A stretch of 64,000 bases of DNA, taken from NCBI GenBank assembly GCA_022494885.1, contig JAGVSM010004213.1, forward strand, positions 186,001 to 250,000, in the 5' to 3' direction. How positions within the stretch are numbered: the stretch's first letter is position 1; each line of letters starts with the position of its first letter. A model generated the notes under the pieces. It worked only from the letters and a program-made list of their open reading frames with translations. It ran no database searches and was not told the origin of the DNA. This stretch comes from Micrasema longulum. Its lineage: Eukaryota > Arthropoda > Insecta > Trichoptera > Brachycentridae. A program made the translations under genes and the position numbers. Shown here in pieces: positions 43,751-56,110 of this stretch.

Positions 43751-44551
43751 CATATTATTACAAAATCCTTTAACAATGAAACTCCCCGCGGATAAAGGAT
43801 TCTCTGTTATATTGACTTAGTGCTGCAGTCCTGATGAGGAATGATTTGAGGTGAACATTTGATAATGCTACACGAGAGCCTTTTGATGTATCGTTCAGTG
43901 CAGTATGGTGATTACAGTCATTAGACAACTGCTATGTCTGCTGCTATGCGCCGCTTCCACCGCTGCTTTGTATTCAATTTATACATTTTATAGGGTGGGG
44001 TTGTATTGCGTTCCGACTCACTGACTCCGGATGCAGCAACATCTTATATTAAATGAATTAAGATCAACGGGATGCTAGAGGCGGGGAGACGATAAATTTA
44101 TCGAACGTAGTTATGGAGAAAGCAGCCAGCCCACAATTTTGAAATAATGAGATATTGGTGTTATCGGGTGCAGTATGGTCAATTCTGTTAATAACAGCGA
44201 AGCCCCTTTCATACAAAAAAACTGTAATTTGTAAGTTTTTTGTGTTTTTATTATGTTTTATATGTATTTGATATTATGATTAAGCTATCTTTAATAAAGC
44301 ATGTTTTAAAATTATATTAAATGTATCCATCGGCACGAAATACCCCAGTGAGGGAATATTATCTTTAACGTAAAAAAAAGACATAAATTGTAAAAGAAAA
44401 AAAAAATATAAATACGTCACCTTCTAAAAATAGTGTTGATCACAAAAGTTTAGTACATAAAGAGCGGCCCTTCTTTTCTATTTCATGGGTTGGAGAAGCT
44501 AGTACCCAATAGTTCTATATACTTATTTTAAAAATGTTTTTTTATCATTTG
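43751..44551. other. Intergenic with a repeat scrap
   Basis: 44100-44140 (GTAGTTATGGAGAAAGCAGC, then CAGCCCACAA) is shared with 49528-49562. The 43860-44060 region is less AT-rich but shows no coding match. Confidence 0.4.
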
Positions 44552-44780
44552 GTATTTTATTTTATTGACATAAACGGCAAATCTGCCTTTTACAAAAAAA
44601 TATAACAATAAAATTTTTGGAATAATTTTTTTTTTTAAACAAATTTCCTTATACCCAAAATTTATAAAAAAAAATAACTTAAAAATAATACAAGATTTAT
44701 ATTTGAAAAATTATACAGCATATTCACTAGAAAGTTATTTAAATATTGCTGTCCAAAATTGTTTGAATTTCTTTATTAAT
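44552..44780 (+). repeat. Dispersed repeat, family D (copy 2)
   Basis: Blocks GACATAAACGGCAAATCTGC, CCTTATACCCAAAATTTATA and CAGCATATTCACTAGAAAG match 41648-41880. The superfamily is unknown; it may be the 3' end of a retroelement lying on the minus strand. Confidence 0.6.
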
Positions 44781-45104
44781 ATTTCTCTCAATCATTTTTT
44801 TATATCATTATATATATTTGATGTATATATATACTTTTTACTTGAGAAGTAATTTTAAATAATAAAATGCATTTATTATTAATCGTTCAGTGTTATTCAA
44901 AATTGTTTTAATTTTTTTAATAATATGTATTTCTTTATTAGATTTTTTACACCTTCAAAATATTTCGATTAAATTATTACTTTACTTTTTATCAACAATT
45001 TTATAACTGTTAATGAAATTTTTATTCTGCTTATCTTTTTAGACTTCTTAATTTGTAAATAACTGTTTAGTATTAATTTGTTTTAAATGCTATATTTCAC
45101 TTAT
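44781..45104. other. AT-rich intergenic DNA
   Basis: T-rich, with a short TA-repeat at about 44805-44830. No gene seen. Confidence 0.4.
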
Positions 45105-45528
45105 AATTCGGGGGTTAAGGGTCATAAGGGCGAAACTACAAAAACACAGTTTTGAGATAAATGATGAAACAGTTTTCAAAAAATAATACTGTCTTTTAAT
45201 GGTAACAAATAAAGAAAACAAAAAATACAGTTAAAAGAGCATAAAATGTTTTAGAGACAAAAATATGAAACTACGCTTTCGTCTATATGACCCTAACTTG
45301 CGCTTACATTAGTAAATTAACAAAATGATGTAAAAGATGTTTTATTCTTCTGACTTTAAACAAAACGCTTCATTTGTAGTTTCTCACAAATTTATCTAGG
45401 TAACTACTTATCGGATGAGTTTCATCTTTTTGTCACTAACAGGATATTTTGTTTGGATATCAGATTAGTACTTAACACAAAACAGCATTTTTTGTAGTTT
45501 CGCCCTTATGACCCTAAGCCCCCGAATT
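45105..45528. mobile_element. MITE with 40-bp terminal inverted repeats
   Basis: The left end 45105-45144 (AATTCGGGGGTTAAGGGTCA, then TAAGGGCGAAACTACAAAAA) is the reverse complement, with about two mismatches, of the right end 45489-45528. An internal TATGACCCTAAC at about 45288 resembles part of the ends. The element is 424 bp and non-coding. The target duplication is unclear. Confidence 0.85.
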
Positions 45529-46833
45529 CTACTTACATGTATGTATGTAAAAGGCACTTAGTGCCGGTTTTTTCAATAAAATAGTATGAATAAAAAATGG
45601 CATTTCTCAATTACCAGAAAACATACACAGCACTAAAAAAGTCTTCCGGTATAGATTCTGATGGGAAGATTAATGCTTCCAGAAATATACTTCTTTTTAA
45701 TAAATTTCAAAAAGTTTATAAATACAAACATGTGTTTTTTAATTTTATAAATAATTTAATTAAAAAATATTTGCAACTAAAAATATGTCTTAATACAGAA
45801 TGTCACATCGTACATTCTAAGTTTGAATAAGGTATCATTCAATATTAAATCTGTATATTTTCAGCAAAATGCGTATTTTAGGTTGTGTTGTCTGCCAGAC
45901 TGAAAAAAATCACGAAAACTCATTTAACACATAGTTAAATTATGGTGAAAGTTATTAAAAAAACTAAAAAAGTGATTATTTACATTTATGTGCCCTTATA
46001 TAAATATAAGGTTGGTTATCCAAATAAATAAAATAAATAAATAAATAAATAAAATAAATAAAATATCAGAGTTTTACTAAGGCTGACTGTTTTTTGCATA
46101 ATGCACAACTTAGATTGTGTGATCAGCCAGACTTAAACAATCATTAAAACTGGTCAAATATACATTTTTTTATGTTATTAAAAAAACGAACAAACGTATT
46201 ATTTATCATTTGTAAAAGTAAAAAATATTATTACTGTTGCGTACATTTGATTATTCACTCTTTTCACTAAAGTCCAGTTTATTTTTTTTATGGCTGGCTG
46301 CTTTCTGCATAACTACGTTCAATTATTGTATTGTATTGTCCGTTGTGACTATCCTGCATAATATATTGGGTTCAATAAATTGCGAACAGAGAATGAGAAA
46401 AATGATAATATTTCGAAGAAATATACTACTAAAGCGCGTATGTTAAATTGATGATAAAAAAATCACGAAACAATGTTTTTTAGCTATTTTTTATAAATAA
46501 ACTTCGTATTTATTCTAATACATAAGATATGTTCCATACATTAGTATGAACTTTACTTTTCAAAATAACGATGAAGTGATCGTTTTGAAACTACTATATA
46601 ATAATATCATAATAATACATAGGTTTATGATAGTGTAAAAAGGATTCTGATTAGTTTTGGATGAGTAATGTGTACTATGTAAGTAGTTATTTTAAGATCA
46701 CTAAATGGAGTTAGCAGTTTGTTAACAAAAGACTTCAATTATATAAAAAAATACAAACATATTTTTTTACAAATTTAAAAAAACCCGTTAGGGTTATATA
46801 AATAAAATATTATACAACAACAACAACATACAA
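45529..46833. other. Intergenic with AAAT microsatellite
   Basis: An (AAAT)n/(AAATA)n run lies at about 46020-46062. Short open frames at 45597-45830 and 46237-46446 are A/T-rich and match nothing. Confidence 0.4.
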
Positions 46834-47590
46834 TCACGCCGTTTCCCCGTAAAGGTAGGCAGAGAGGATAGAACGCCACGTCACTTTATCTTTGCATAAA
46901 GATCTCGCTTCTTCTATATTCATACATCTTCTCATGCACGCGCGCCGATTATTCCGACTTTTGACATGTACATCTTCAAGTATTTGTTGGATTTGGTCAT
47001 GCCATGTCTTTCTCGGTCTACCTCTATTTCTGTATCCATCAACATTGTAAATATTCTTAGCCGTTCTTTCGCTGTCCATTCGTTCTACATGTCCAAACTA
47101 GCGCAGAGCTCCTTTCTTGATTTTGTCGATAATGCTTGTCTCAGCCTTACATAAGGTACGGATCTCAACATTTGCATCTATCGTACATAGTTTTACCACA
47201 CATTCGCTCAAGAGATCGCATTTCGACCGCATTCAGCCTACTTTCATCCCTGTTTTTCCAAGTCCATACTCGCTCCCATACATCAGGGTCGGGACCAGGA
47301 CTCCGTTGTGAACTGCTAATTTTGCCTCTTGCGACAAACATTTATTTGCCAAGGTTGATTTAAGTGCTCCGTGCACTCTGTTTCCAGCACTCACCCTCTT
47401 TTCAATATCTTTCAAAGTCATTCCATCCCTAGTAAACATAATTCCCAGGTACACAAATTGCTGTACTTGTTTTAGTATAACTCCATTCACAGTGATTTCA
47501 CATTTAGTCATACATTAATTTCTTTCAAAAACCATCGCATTCGATTTATCGACATTCATCAGCAAATTGCTTCCCTTGGATACATCGTAG
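46834..47590 (-). pseudogene. RTE-like LINE 3' end, family R2 (copy 3, longest)
   Basis: The minus strand reads MTKCEITVNGVILKQVQQFV, YLGIMFTRDG, ANKCLSQEAKLAVHNGVLVP and TLMYGSEYG (47233-47511), then, after frame breaks, MDSERTAKNIY, GRPRKTWHDQIQQILEDVHV and CMRRCMNIEEARSLCKDKV, ending before 46834. Further 5', NVDKSNAMVFER precedes a stop near 47515. This covers the region from just after the reverse-transcriptase core to the ORF2 end. It is the most complete of the four copies here. Confidence 0.85.
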
Positions 47591-49590
47591 ACCTTTGTTA
47601 TCAAGAATTGTTATCAGTAATTGTTATCAATAAAATATTATAAGGTTAAGTTGTGTAATTTCTCGTTCAGTTAGTGTAGTTTTCATGTGTCTTTTAAGGT
47701 TGATTTTAAATTTGTCTCCTGAGAAATTTTTCAAGTAATCAAATAAGTCATTGTAATATTTACGTTCATCGCACAGTCCTGCGTTTGTCTTTGCCTTTTT
47801 AATGAAGTAGTGTTGTTGTTTTTCGGTATTATATTTGTGTGTGTGAGGATTTTTAATAAATGTTATCGTCTTGTATGTTTCTCAATGCAATTTCGTGCAC
47901 CTTTAGAAAAATTAGATAAAAGTACCCGAATTTATGAATCAATAATTCTCATGATAATATGTTTCAAGATAGTTCTGTTGTTTAGATTCATTTTCTAAGT
48001 CCCTTTCCAACCGTAAGAGCTTTTCTTTTTTTTAAATGTGTTTAGAATAAACTTGTAGTATTATTGTGTACGTGTATTTTTTTGTATTTAAAAAAAATAT
48101 TATTTATAATTTTGATTTCGGCGTAATCACTTGTTGGAATTTATAGATGAATAAAAAAATACAAAACATATCAGACAAAGGAATTTAATTTAACCTACTT
48201 AAGTATATCATACCTAATAAAATTTAGTATAATTGTTAAATGAATCAGTTCTTTATGATTTTCTCGTTACATTTATTTATTATTTAAAATATGTTATTAC
48301 TTAATTTGATTTTTACATTTATTTTAAATTGTTTTAAATTTCTACTAAATGGGTTATTCAATTTCTAGGTTTAGTTTTTGTTTCTAATAAAATAAAATAA
48401 AATATCCTTTAAATAAGCTGGAGTTTTAAGGGGTACAATAAAGACAAGATAATTATTGGAGTATGATAGAACACATAATTTGTAATAAAAAAGTTGGCAA
48501 ATGATCAATCATTTTTATAAAAATTACAGTGAGTCCCGTAATTAAATTAATGATTGTTCTTGACCACACCTTTATTTATACATTTTATGATATAACATAT
48601 ATTTTTGTACACTTTGCCCAGCTAATAAGGGTACATACCCCGTTCCAAGCTAGGCAATTATAATTTAATACACAATAATAATTTACATGCTAAAAGAAAG
48701 AACAAACAAATAAAATATAAACTTACAAGTATACACATATTGATACATACAGATATATAAATATATGCATAAATACATATACATATACATACATACATAC
48801 ATTCACAGACACACATACTTATACCCATGCGCATACACATACATACACACATAAAATATACAAAATTTAATTAATATATGCGATACTTCATGATGAATGA
48901 CTTTTGTATTTTTTTCATTATTCTATATTTTTATATTTTATTTTTAAATTCAGTAAGAATCTCTAATTTGTGGCATGCATTAACCTCTCTGTAAATACAT
49001 ATATGTATATATGTGCAACATTTTTTACTCTATTTTTAATAAAAATAATCAATACAATTTGATCATTAATAATTTCCGATTTGCGACATTCAATGATATA
49101 AAGTGAATATTAGATGCAGGTATATTGAGATAATGTATCAAGTAATTCTAAACGTATGCTAATAATTCCACAACACATTAATTTATTTGATCAGTGGCTT
49201 GCAGAATCCAATTGACTGTCCCGTCCGTCCGTCTGATTTTATAAAAGGAATTAGTGCCTACATTCTCCAAACGGAATGAGTATGAGAAAACCCTTTCCAG
49301 CATTTTCCGACGGAAGACAACGATTTCACAGACAGATTTCTCTCAAAGGTGCGATTCGGATTGAGCGTGATGCGATCAGATAATAAATGTCTTTGTTTTT
49401 TATTCTTTTATTTATGGTCCAACATTTATGGTGTGTCGCAAATTATTGAGAATGTGACGTAGGTTAAAGAAACTACTCTCGTGTGACGTATGAACTTACT
49501 AGAAGGTCGATGTAGGAACGTGAATTGAATGTAGTTATGCAGAAAGCAGCCAGTCCACAATAAAAAAAAAAATAGATATTGTAATAGTAA
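47591..49590. other. Intergenic with CA/TACA microsatellite
   Basis: 48770-48860 is a TACA/CACA-type microsatellite; the cysteine/methionine-rich open frame on the minus strand is its by-product. 49528-49562 shares GTAGTTATGCAGAAAGCAGC with 44105. No gene seen. Confidence 0.45.
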
Positions 49591-49910
49591 CTATCAACAA
49601 TATTTTGAGTTGGTCCAAGTTTTTGTAGACAAAGACTGGATTTGACTCCCTAGGGAGCTGTTAATATTAACGTATTACAACAGAGATATATAACATTTTG
49701 AATGCTACAGAGTGTGTAAAGTGGCCACTTAAACCAGCCAATGACAGGTAATAAGCACTGTATATGCCTAGATTTCTATAATATCTTTTCTTAAATGTTC
49801 TTCATCTCTGAAGATCTCTAAATTTTAGAGAATCTACAAGGCTTATGACCTGTCATTGGCTGGTTTAAGTGGTCACTTTACACACTGTGTAACACTCACC
49901 ATTCTGCTTT
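49590..49910. repeat. Fold-back family F (copy 2)
   Basis: The left part repeats the CAATATTTTGAGTTGGTCCA, then AGACAAAGACTGGATTTGAC, of 1855-1900. Arms 49722-49764 and 49838-49882 (GTGTGTAAAGTGGCCACTTA and its inverse) form the hairpin. Confidence 0.72.
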
Positions 49911-49979
49911 AATATAAGAAACAAAAAACAGAATTAAAAGAATAAACGAAAAATCAATGTTTACATTTATTTCATCCCT

Positions 49980-50192
49980 GGATTTCGTCCCTAAGGAGTT
50001 ATTTATATTGAGGGAAAACATTTTCGAGAAGGGAATATGGAAGTCTAGGCATTTACAGGGCTTATGACCTGTCATACAGTGTGTAAAGTGGCCACTTAAA
50101 CCAGCCAATCATAGGTCATAAGCCTAGACTTCCATATTCCCTTCTCGAAAATGTTTTCCCTCTATATAAATAACTCCCTAGGGACGAAATCC
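49980..50192. repeat. Fold-back family F (copy 3), near-perfect palindrome
   Basis: The arms beginning GGATTTCGTCCCTAAGGAGT (49980) and ending with its inverse at 50192 differ at only a few positions over about 70 bp. The copy has a short centre containing GTGTGTAAAGTGGCCACTTA. Its outer ends differ from those at 1921 and 49590, so the family has subtypes. Confidence 0.8.
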
Positions 50193-51119
50193 AGCCGGTT
50201 TGCAAGCATTTGGACATACTCAATCATTGCTAAAGAATTAATGTTTCAACAGTATCTCTAATAAGTTCTTGTGATTTGTTTATGAAGATTTTACTATATG
50301 TTTTGTTATATAATAAATAGAAAGCAGAAACTTAAAAAATAAAACTTTACGTTAAATTATTCCTAACAATTCTAACTAAGTTTAGTATTTTTTGAATCAC
50401 ACGATATATGGAATTGTTTTTTTTGTTTTATTCTACGATGTTTTCGGCAGTAAAATGTTAGAAAATAAAACCGTAAAGAAAAGGTTTCATTATATCCATT
50501 TCAGGATGGAGACCGAAGATAAATAGCTGACACCACTCAAACAATAACCATAAGATAGGGCACGTTATCATGTTAGGATGTTTGTAAGGACCCTTGGACC
50601 AAATAGGCCGGGTAATAAATGACAAAGGAAATAGAATGCCCACCTGGTGCTAGTCACGTGTGATGTGTTTTCATCTCATTCCATTTCGATGTTTAGCTAT
50701 TTTACTTTTAGACGAATAGAGGAAATAGGAGTAATGTTTTTTGTAGATATTTCTCAGTGGTTCTTATAAGCCAATACATAGAAAAGTAAAATAATGCATT
50801 TAATATGAATGATGTATTTAATTTTGTTAAAATATGGAAATGCTTTAAACAATATATAGTTTATAAAAATTAAACTTAGAAAAAAAAAACATATGGAAAT
50901 CACTCAAAAAAGTTGTGGATTGCAAAAGAAAGATATTCAGTGGTAAACATAAAGAATGTATATTCTGATGGTATAGAAACAAATAAGGAAAAAATGCCAA
51001 AGAAATTTCATGATCATATTAAATATATAATAGTATTGAAATAAAAAGTTAAAACATTCCAGACATGGCTAAAAGTGTAGACAACCTCATTATTTAAGGG
51101 AAAGAATACACTCAAATGT
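50193..51119. other. Intergenic, no gene seen
   Basis: AT-rich, with no coding or RNA signature recognised. Confidence 0.4.
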
Positions 51120-52095
51120 TTAAATTCAGTAAAATGGATTCAAGTACATTAACCAGTATTCTCAATAGGATGCAATCAAAGCCATTTCAGGATGGTATAA
51201 CGATTAGTATCATTAAGGACTCAATGTTTGTTGAGAAATATATGGTGAGCGTTATAATTGAGTCTTTAATAAGGGGTGTCTTTCCGAAAAAATGAAAAAA
51301 CTCTGTAATAACACTGATACCGAGAGTCGATAATGCAAAACAAGTTGAAGATTTCAGACTTGTGAAGGGTTATCTAAATATTAACAAACTCTTGAAAATG
51401 TAGCGAAAGAAGATCTCATTAATAACCTTGAAAAAATATTATTAGTGATGAACAATCTGAACTTAGAAACAAATATTCGGGTGAAACTGCAGTAAATTAT
51501 AATGCAAATTAATGTTAACATTGTATAGATAAGAAAAAGTGTACAGTAGCCGTTTTCTTAGATTTCAAAAGAGCATTCGAGACAATCGAAAGAAGTAGAC
51601 TACTGTGTAAATGGAAAAGTACAGAGATTGTTTATTATGAACTAAAATGGTTAAGTTATTATTTGAATGATAGAACGCAAAAAATACTATTCTAGGAGTT
51701 CCACATGGACAATTTTTGGGCCTGTGCTTTTGATATTGCTAAACGCTTAAAATATTCTTCAATCAAACTTTTTGTCGATGACTAAATATTTACGGGAAAA
51801 ATATAGATGAAGTAAAAAAATATAAATATTTAGGAATATAATAGATTATAAGCTAGAATTTGCATCAAATTTTGAGTACCTATATTAACAAAAAAAAAAA
51901 AAAAGATTTTTAAAAGAAATAAGAAAAAATCTCGGTTTCAATACAAAAAATATCATTTTAACGGCATTCGTTTTACCGCAATTTAATTACTGTTATAGTA
52001 TTCTCTGTCTGAGCACTGAAAATCAGTATAATGTCGTGCAGAAAGCTTAGAATAAGGGAATGAGGACGATATTGAGATGTGGCAGATTCACAAAG
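51120..52095 (+). pseudogene. Heavily decayed LINE reverse transcriptase
   Basis: Across several frames on the plus strand: FQDGITISIIKDSMF, VITLIPRVDNAKQVEDFRLV, KCTVAVFLDFKRAFETIER, WLSYYLNDRTQK, GVPHGQFLGPVLLIL, FVDD and NKGMRTILRCGRFT. These are RT domain blocks in the right order (finger, the DF.KAFD-like motif A, GVPQG-like motif, [Y/F]xDD, thumb). There are many stops, and the motif A and GVPQG positions are mutated. Confidence 0.8.
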
Positions 52096-52164
52096 ATTCA
52101 ACATAATGTTGAAGGTACTGAACATGCTTTCAGTAAAGCAAAGATCGCGAATCTGAGGTAGGTG

Positions 52165-52255
52165 TAATTGAATCGGGCTATGGTCCCGTTGCTAGTGTCT
52201 CGGGCTCACGGCTCAAAGGTCCGTGGTTCGAATCCCGCTCTACCCCAACTTGATT
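52165..52255 (+). mobile_element. tRNA-derived SINE head
   Basis: It has an A-box-like TATGGTCCCGTTGCTAGTG and a B box GGTTCGAATCCC about 40 bases further on. The acceptor stem does not pair cleanly and no 3' terminus is evident. A related head is at 62480-62560. Confidence 0.6.
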
Positions 52256-52367
52256 CTCATTTTTTAATAGTGAGTTATTTACCACTCGTTGACAATGACC
52301 CTTAAAATATAATATTTGGGTAAATCATAAGAACTATTTTTGAAAAAAAAAAAAAAAAAAAGTCACT

Positions 52368-52612
52368 TTGATGGTTAGGCCATGTAGAACGAAAGAATGA
52401 CGAAAGAACAGTAAAACTGATATATATGGCAGGAATAAATGGTAACGAAAGTAGGACGTGGAGACTAAGAAAGGCGTGGCATGATCAGATAAACCAAAAT
52501 CTAAAGTCTGCTCACATCAAAATCCCACACAACGGAAGAGCATGTATGACAATATGCATGAATGTGGAAGAAGCTAGGAATGTATGTCAGGATAGACGTG
52601 CGTAGTAGTCCA
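52368..52612 (+). pseudogene. RTE-like LINE 3' end, family R2 (copy 4)
   Basis: In this orientation the plus strand encodes, after frame joins, GHVERKNDERTVK, RKAWHDQINQNLKSAHIKIP and CMNVEEARNVCQDR. These are the same blocks as the other R2 copies, but more diverged. A run of A residues lies just before it (52345-52360), which probably ends another insertion. Confidence 0.72.
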
Positions 52613-52789
52613 TCCTCTGTAATTACCGTTACAGGAGAAATGTCGCGATGGTAGTAGTAGTCAAATATTGTTACGATGTTTTTTTAATGAGATGAAAGTT
52701 TAATAGAAGTATCATTAAAGTGCTATTAGTGAAATTTTATTGTTTAAAGCATTGAAACTTTTTTTAAATTACGTAATTAATCCGGAAAC

Positions 52790-53050
52790 ACAAGTTTATC
52801 TGTGTATGCAGCGCAAAAGTTGGTATATAATACACGTGTATTTATAAGTTCGGCAGCGTATATAGCGAAGAAAATCGAGTTAGTGAAGTTCTTCAGACAG
52901 ATGGTGCGAGCCCCTGCACGTTACATTATAAGGCACACTCGGCGATATAGTTATAACTTTTCTCTCACTGCGGCGGGGGCGTCGGCGTCGGCGTCGGCGT
53001 TGGGGCACTACCACAGGGTGGAGCTAAACTTATTAAACAAATTGTCCGCT
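52790..53050 (+). other. GC/CpG-rich island with GCGTCG repeat, function unknown
   Basis: This stands out from the AT-rich surroundings: a GGCGTC/GGCGTT run at 52975-53000 and many CpGs at 52900-53020. It has TATA-like words (TATTTATAAG near 52845). An 83-codon open frame spans 52802-53053 but matches no protein I know, and its Ala/Ser run is a by-product of the trinucleotide repeat. It could be a promoter of an unseen transcript or an ancient regulatory region. Confidence 0.35.
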
Positions 53051-54835
53051 TAACGATAATTTATTTTGCGAATAACACGAAAATAATTTAAACTGAGGAG
53101 TAAATTACGAGATAAAAAAAATAATATTCCTAGCAGTTGTCATTCATTGTCATCAAAATACACGAAATCTTACACAATATGAAAAAAAAACACATGTATC
53201 TTTACATGATTGTCTTGACGGAAGAGTGAAAATGCCATTTAAGATTAGATGTTAAATAATTTAAATATTGTAGACAGTAGATTAAGTTCGCTTAAATATG
53301 GAACATTATTTACTATTAAAACAACTAAAAAAAAAATACGAGAATATATTTTTTACAGCTATTACATGAAAAATAATTAGAAATATATTAACAATACTAG
53401 GGCCAATACAAAAAACATACTGTTAATCGAATAATACATAATATATAAGAAAAGAGTTTACGTAATTGTATGTGTGTGACGTTTGTATTCATATGTATGT
53501 ATGTGAATGTGTAAATGAATGAGGGAGGGTGCGTTTATGTGGGTGCGTAAGTATAAAAAAATAGTAATGGTGACGGGAATATGTTTATGATTAAAGATAT
53601 TCCAGAATAAAGCTAAAACTTATAATTAATGTTGAAAGTTTGTTAAGGGTTCCCAAGTGCAAGTAAGTAACTTTCTACACAGCTTACAGCGAATAAGGCT
53701 TTCGCTCAGCTCGAAATGGAAACCTATCTGTAATAATGACCGGACTGCTGGGGTCATTTCTTACTAACGAACTCGACCTCCCCCACCCCCACCACCCTCG
53801 CCCCACTCCCCCCGCCGTTCGCACCACCACCCCACACCACACGGAATGTTTCTAGAAGAATACTTGTGGATTCTGAAGATAATATCTGAGGGAAAGAAGG
53901 CAATCTTATTATACAATGGATTAAGTGCGAAAATGAGCGCCCTTTTGTTTTTCTACAACCATCGTTTTCTACCTTAATAGGTATTAGTTAGTTTTACGAC
54001 CGTTTTCTGAAAATATATGGCCACATTCGTTTCTGATTTATTCCAAGAAACAGAATAATTTACTTTTAATCATATTCAATTTATCTTTACTAATTCCAAT
54101 ATCAAAAACACACCGAGACATTTTCACATTGAAGCTATTATTATGATAAAATTTATTTTTTCGTACCCAATAATACGAGTATGACAGAAAAAAAAAACAT
54201 ATCTACATAATATTTTATTTTATTTTTTAATTTATCTATATAACATGGTCAACTAACTGAATTGTACACTATTTATATGCCTTCCTATATTAAATATATA
54301 AATTACTAAAGTATACCTGGCATTAATTTATTATTATTTTTCATTCTTCATGCGGCCGGTATCTTCACATATTTAAAAGTTTAATATTTTATAAATAAAT
54401 ATGCCCGTATTTTTTTGAAGATAAATTATGCCCAGGTACAATATTTCCAGGAGTTAATAATTCATTCTGGGAAAAAAAGTATTTTTAATATAAAAAAAAA
54501 CACATAATGAAGATACGAAAAACAAACAAGCATACAAAATAAAGTATGCATCGTACGAAATAATCATTTATTAAGAATGGCAATGCTTTGTGGTGTAGAT
54601 ATTTTTTTTTGCCTCAACTTCACCAAACAGTTTATTTAGAGCGTAAAAATGATTACTGTATTGTCCGCAATGATTTTAAACTTATTTCACGTATACATGT
54701 TTAATATCAAAGCAAATGATGCGACTAATATTATTTAAAACAAAGTTAGTTAGAATATTGCACCAGGGTTTGTATTTTAATGGGAAGTTAAAATTTTTCG
54801 TGGATATACACAGATAAAACAAAATATGCAAATAC
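53051..54835. other. Intergenic with C-rich block
   Basis: 53775-53835 is a C-rich run (CCCCCACCCCCACC and similar). 53460-53560 is TG-rich and recalls 30240-30350. No gene seen. Confidence 0.4.
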
Positions 54836-55470
54836 AAAATTACAATATTCCTCGGTGTTCTTTTAAATAGTAAACTCGACTATATTGAACATGTCAGGCA
54901 TATTACGGGTGATGCATTCAAATTATTAGATTTTGTCACTTGAGTCACTAAAATGTTTAAAAATATAAATACCCTAAGAATTTTGTATTACGCATTTGTC
55001 AGAAATCGGCTTGAACATGCAACTTTAATCTGGTCCCCATACTACGAAAATCACAAATATAAAATAGAAAAAGTCCAAATAAATAAATTAAATGTCTATC
55101 ATACAGAAATAATTACCAATTCAATAATTATAATGAAGCGAGAGTACATTTTAAAATAAACTCTTTGGATAATAGACGACAGATTGCTGATTTGATGTTT
55201 CTATTTAAGCTTTTAAATAGTATTACTGACTGCCCCAATTTACTAAGTTTAATTCATTTTTATGTACCTCTTAATTATACCCGTCACACCAAATTATTTT
55301 ACTGGACCGATGTAAACACCAATGCAGCGAAAAATTCGTGCATTTATAGAATATGCAACTTATATAATAATATTATTGGAGCCAATGTGAGTGATATCTT
55401 CAACATGAATAATAATAAATTCAAAAGGGAAATCAGCGACAGCATGCAGGCTTGTCACCGTGGGTGAGTA
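54836..55470 (+). pseudogene. LINE ORF2 3' part (Jockey/CR1-like)
   Basis: The plus strand gives LGVLLNSKLDYIEHVRHITG, an in-frame TGA, then RILYYAFVRNRLEHATLIWS and PYYENHKYKIEKVQ, a frame change near 55150, and RRQIADLMFLFKLLN, LLSLIHFYVPL and RICNLYNNI. These are the region after the reverse transcriptase and the C-terminal tail. An ATAAATAAATAA-type tail at 55695-55715 may be the element's 3' end. Confidence 0.82.
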
Positions 55471-55859
55471 GTGATGAGTAAATACAATATTCTTTATTAA
55501 TTTTATTTTAAATTTACAAAGGTAAATATGTACAAACATTTTATTTAAGGTTTTCCAAATTCTATTCTTGTGTAATATAAATTTATTTTTGTCACATAAC
55601 GTATATTGATAATTTTAAGTTTGAGATCATTTTTAGTCTAGTTTTAAGTACCTTTTATATTATAACCTTATTATTGTATATGACTGTAGATTTCAATAAA
55701 TAATAAATAAATAAAAATATAAAAAAATTGTCAAAACAGTTTTACCAGCAGCAGTTTAAAACACTACACATATATATATATACTTTCTCTTTGTATACTA
55801 ATATATTATTAATATTGCAAACCGTACAAAACAACGCCAATTATACATGATTTAAAGAG

Positions 55860-56110
55860 CAGGGCCCGTATTTAAATGCGTAGTTGAAGTTAATCTTCAA
55901 TTTTACAATTTTAAAAATATATGTTTACATTTAAAAAAAAAATATGTTCAATTACACATAACCGACGAAGATACTTTAAATTTTTATACAAATATATACA
56001 TTTTTGTCCATATATATCGACGTTAGCCTATCCCGTCTCGATATGTACCGATGAAAATAGTGTTTGTAATCGCGGTCCAGACGAGATTCATGAGTCAACA
56101 CCGTGCGCCT
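55860..56110 (+). repeat. Dispersed repeat, family C (copy 2)
   Basis: It matches 36700-36960 in order: a GGGCCCGTATTTAAATG-type start, TTAATCTTCAATTTTA, ATATATCGACGTTAGCCTAT, CGTCTCGATATGTACCGATG and AATCGCGGTCC. Confidence 0.62.

Noticed and set aside
48658..48852. Cys/Met-rich 64-codon frame on the minus strand
   Set aside because: It is a by-product of the TACA/CACA microsatellite.
52802..53053. 83-codon open frame as a new small gene
   Set aside because: The composition is driven by a GCGTCG repeat, there is no recognisable domain and no Kozak or splice support; kept only as an orphan CpG island.
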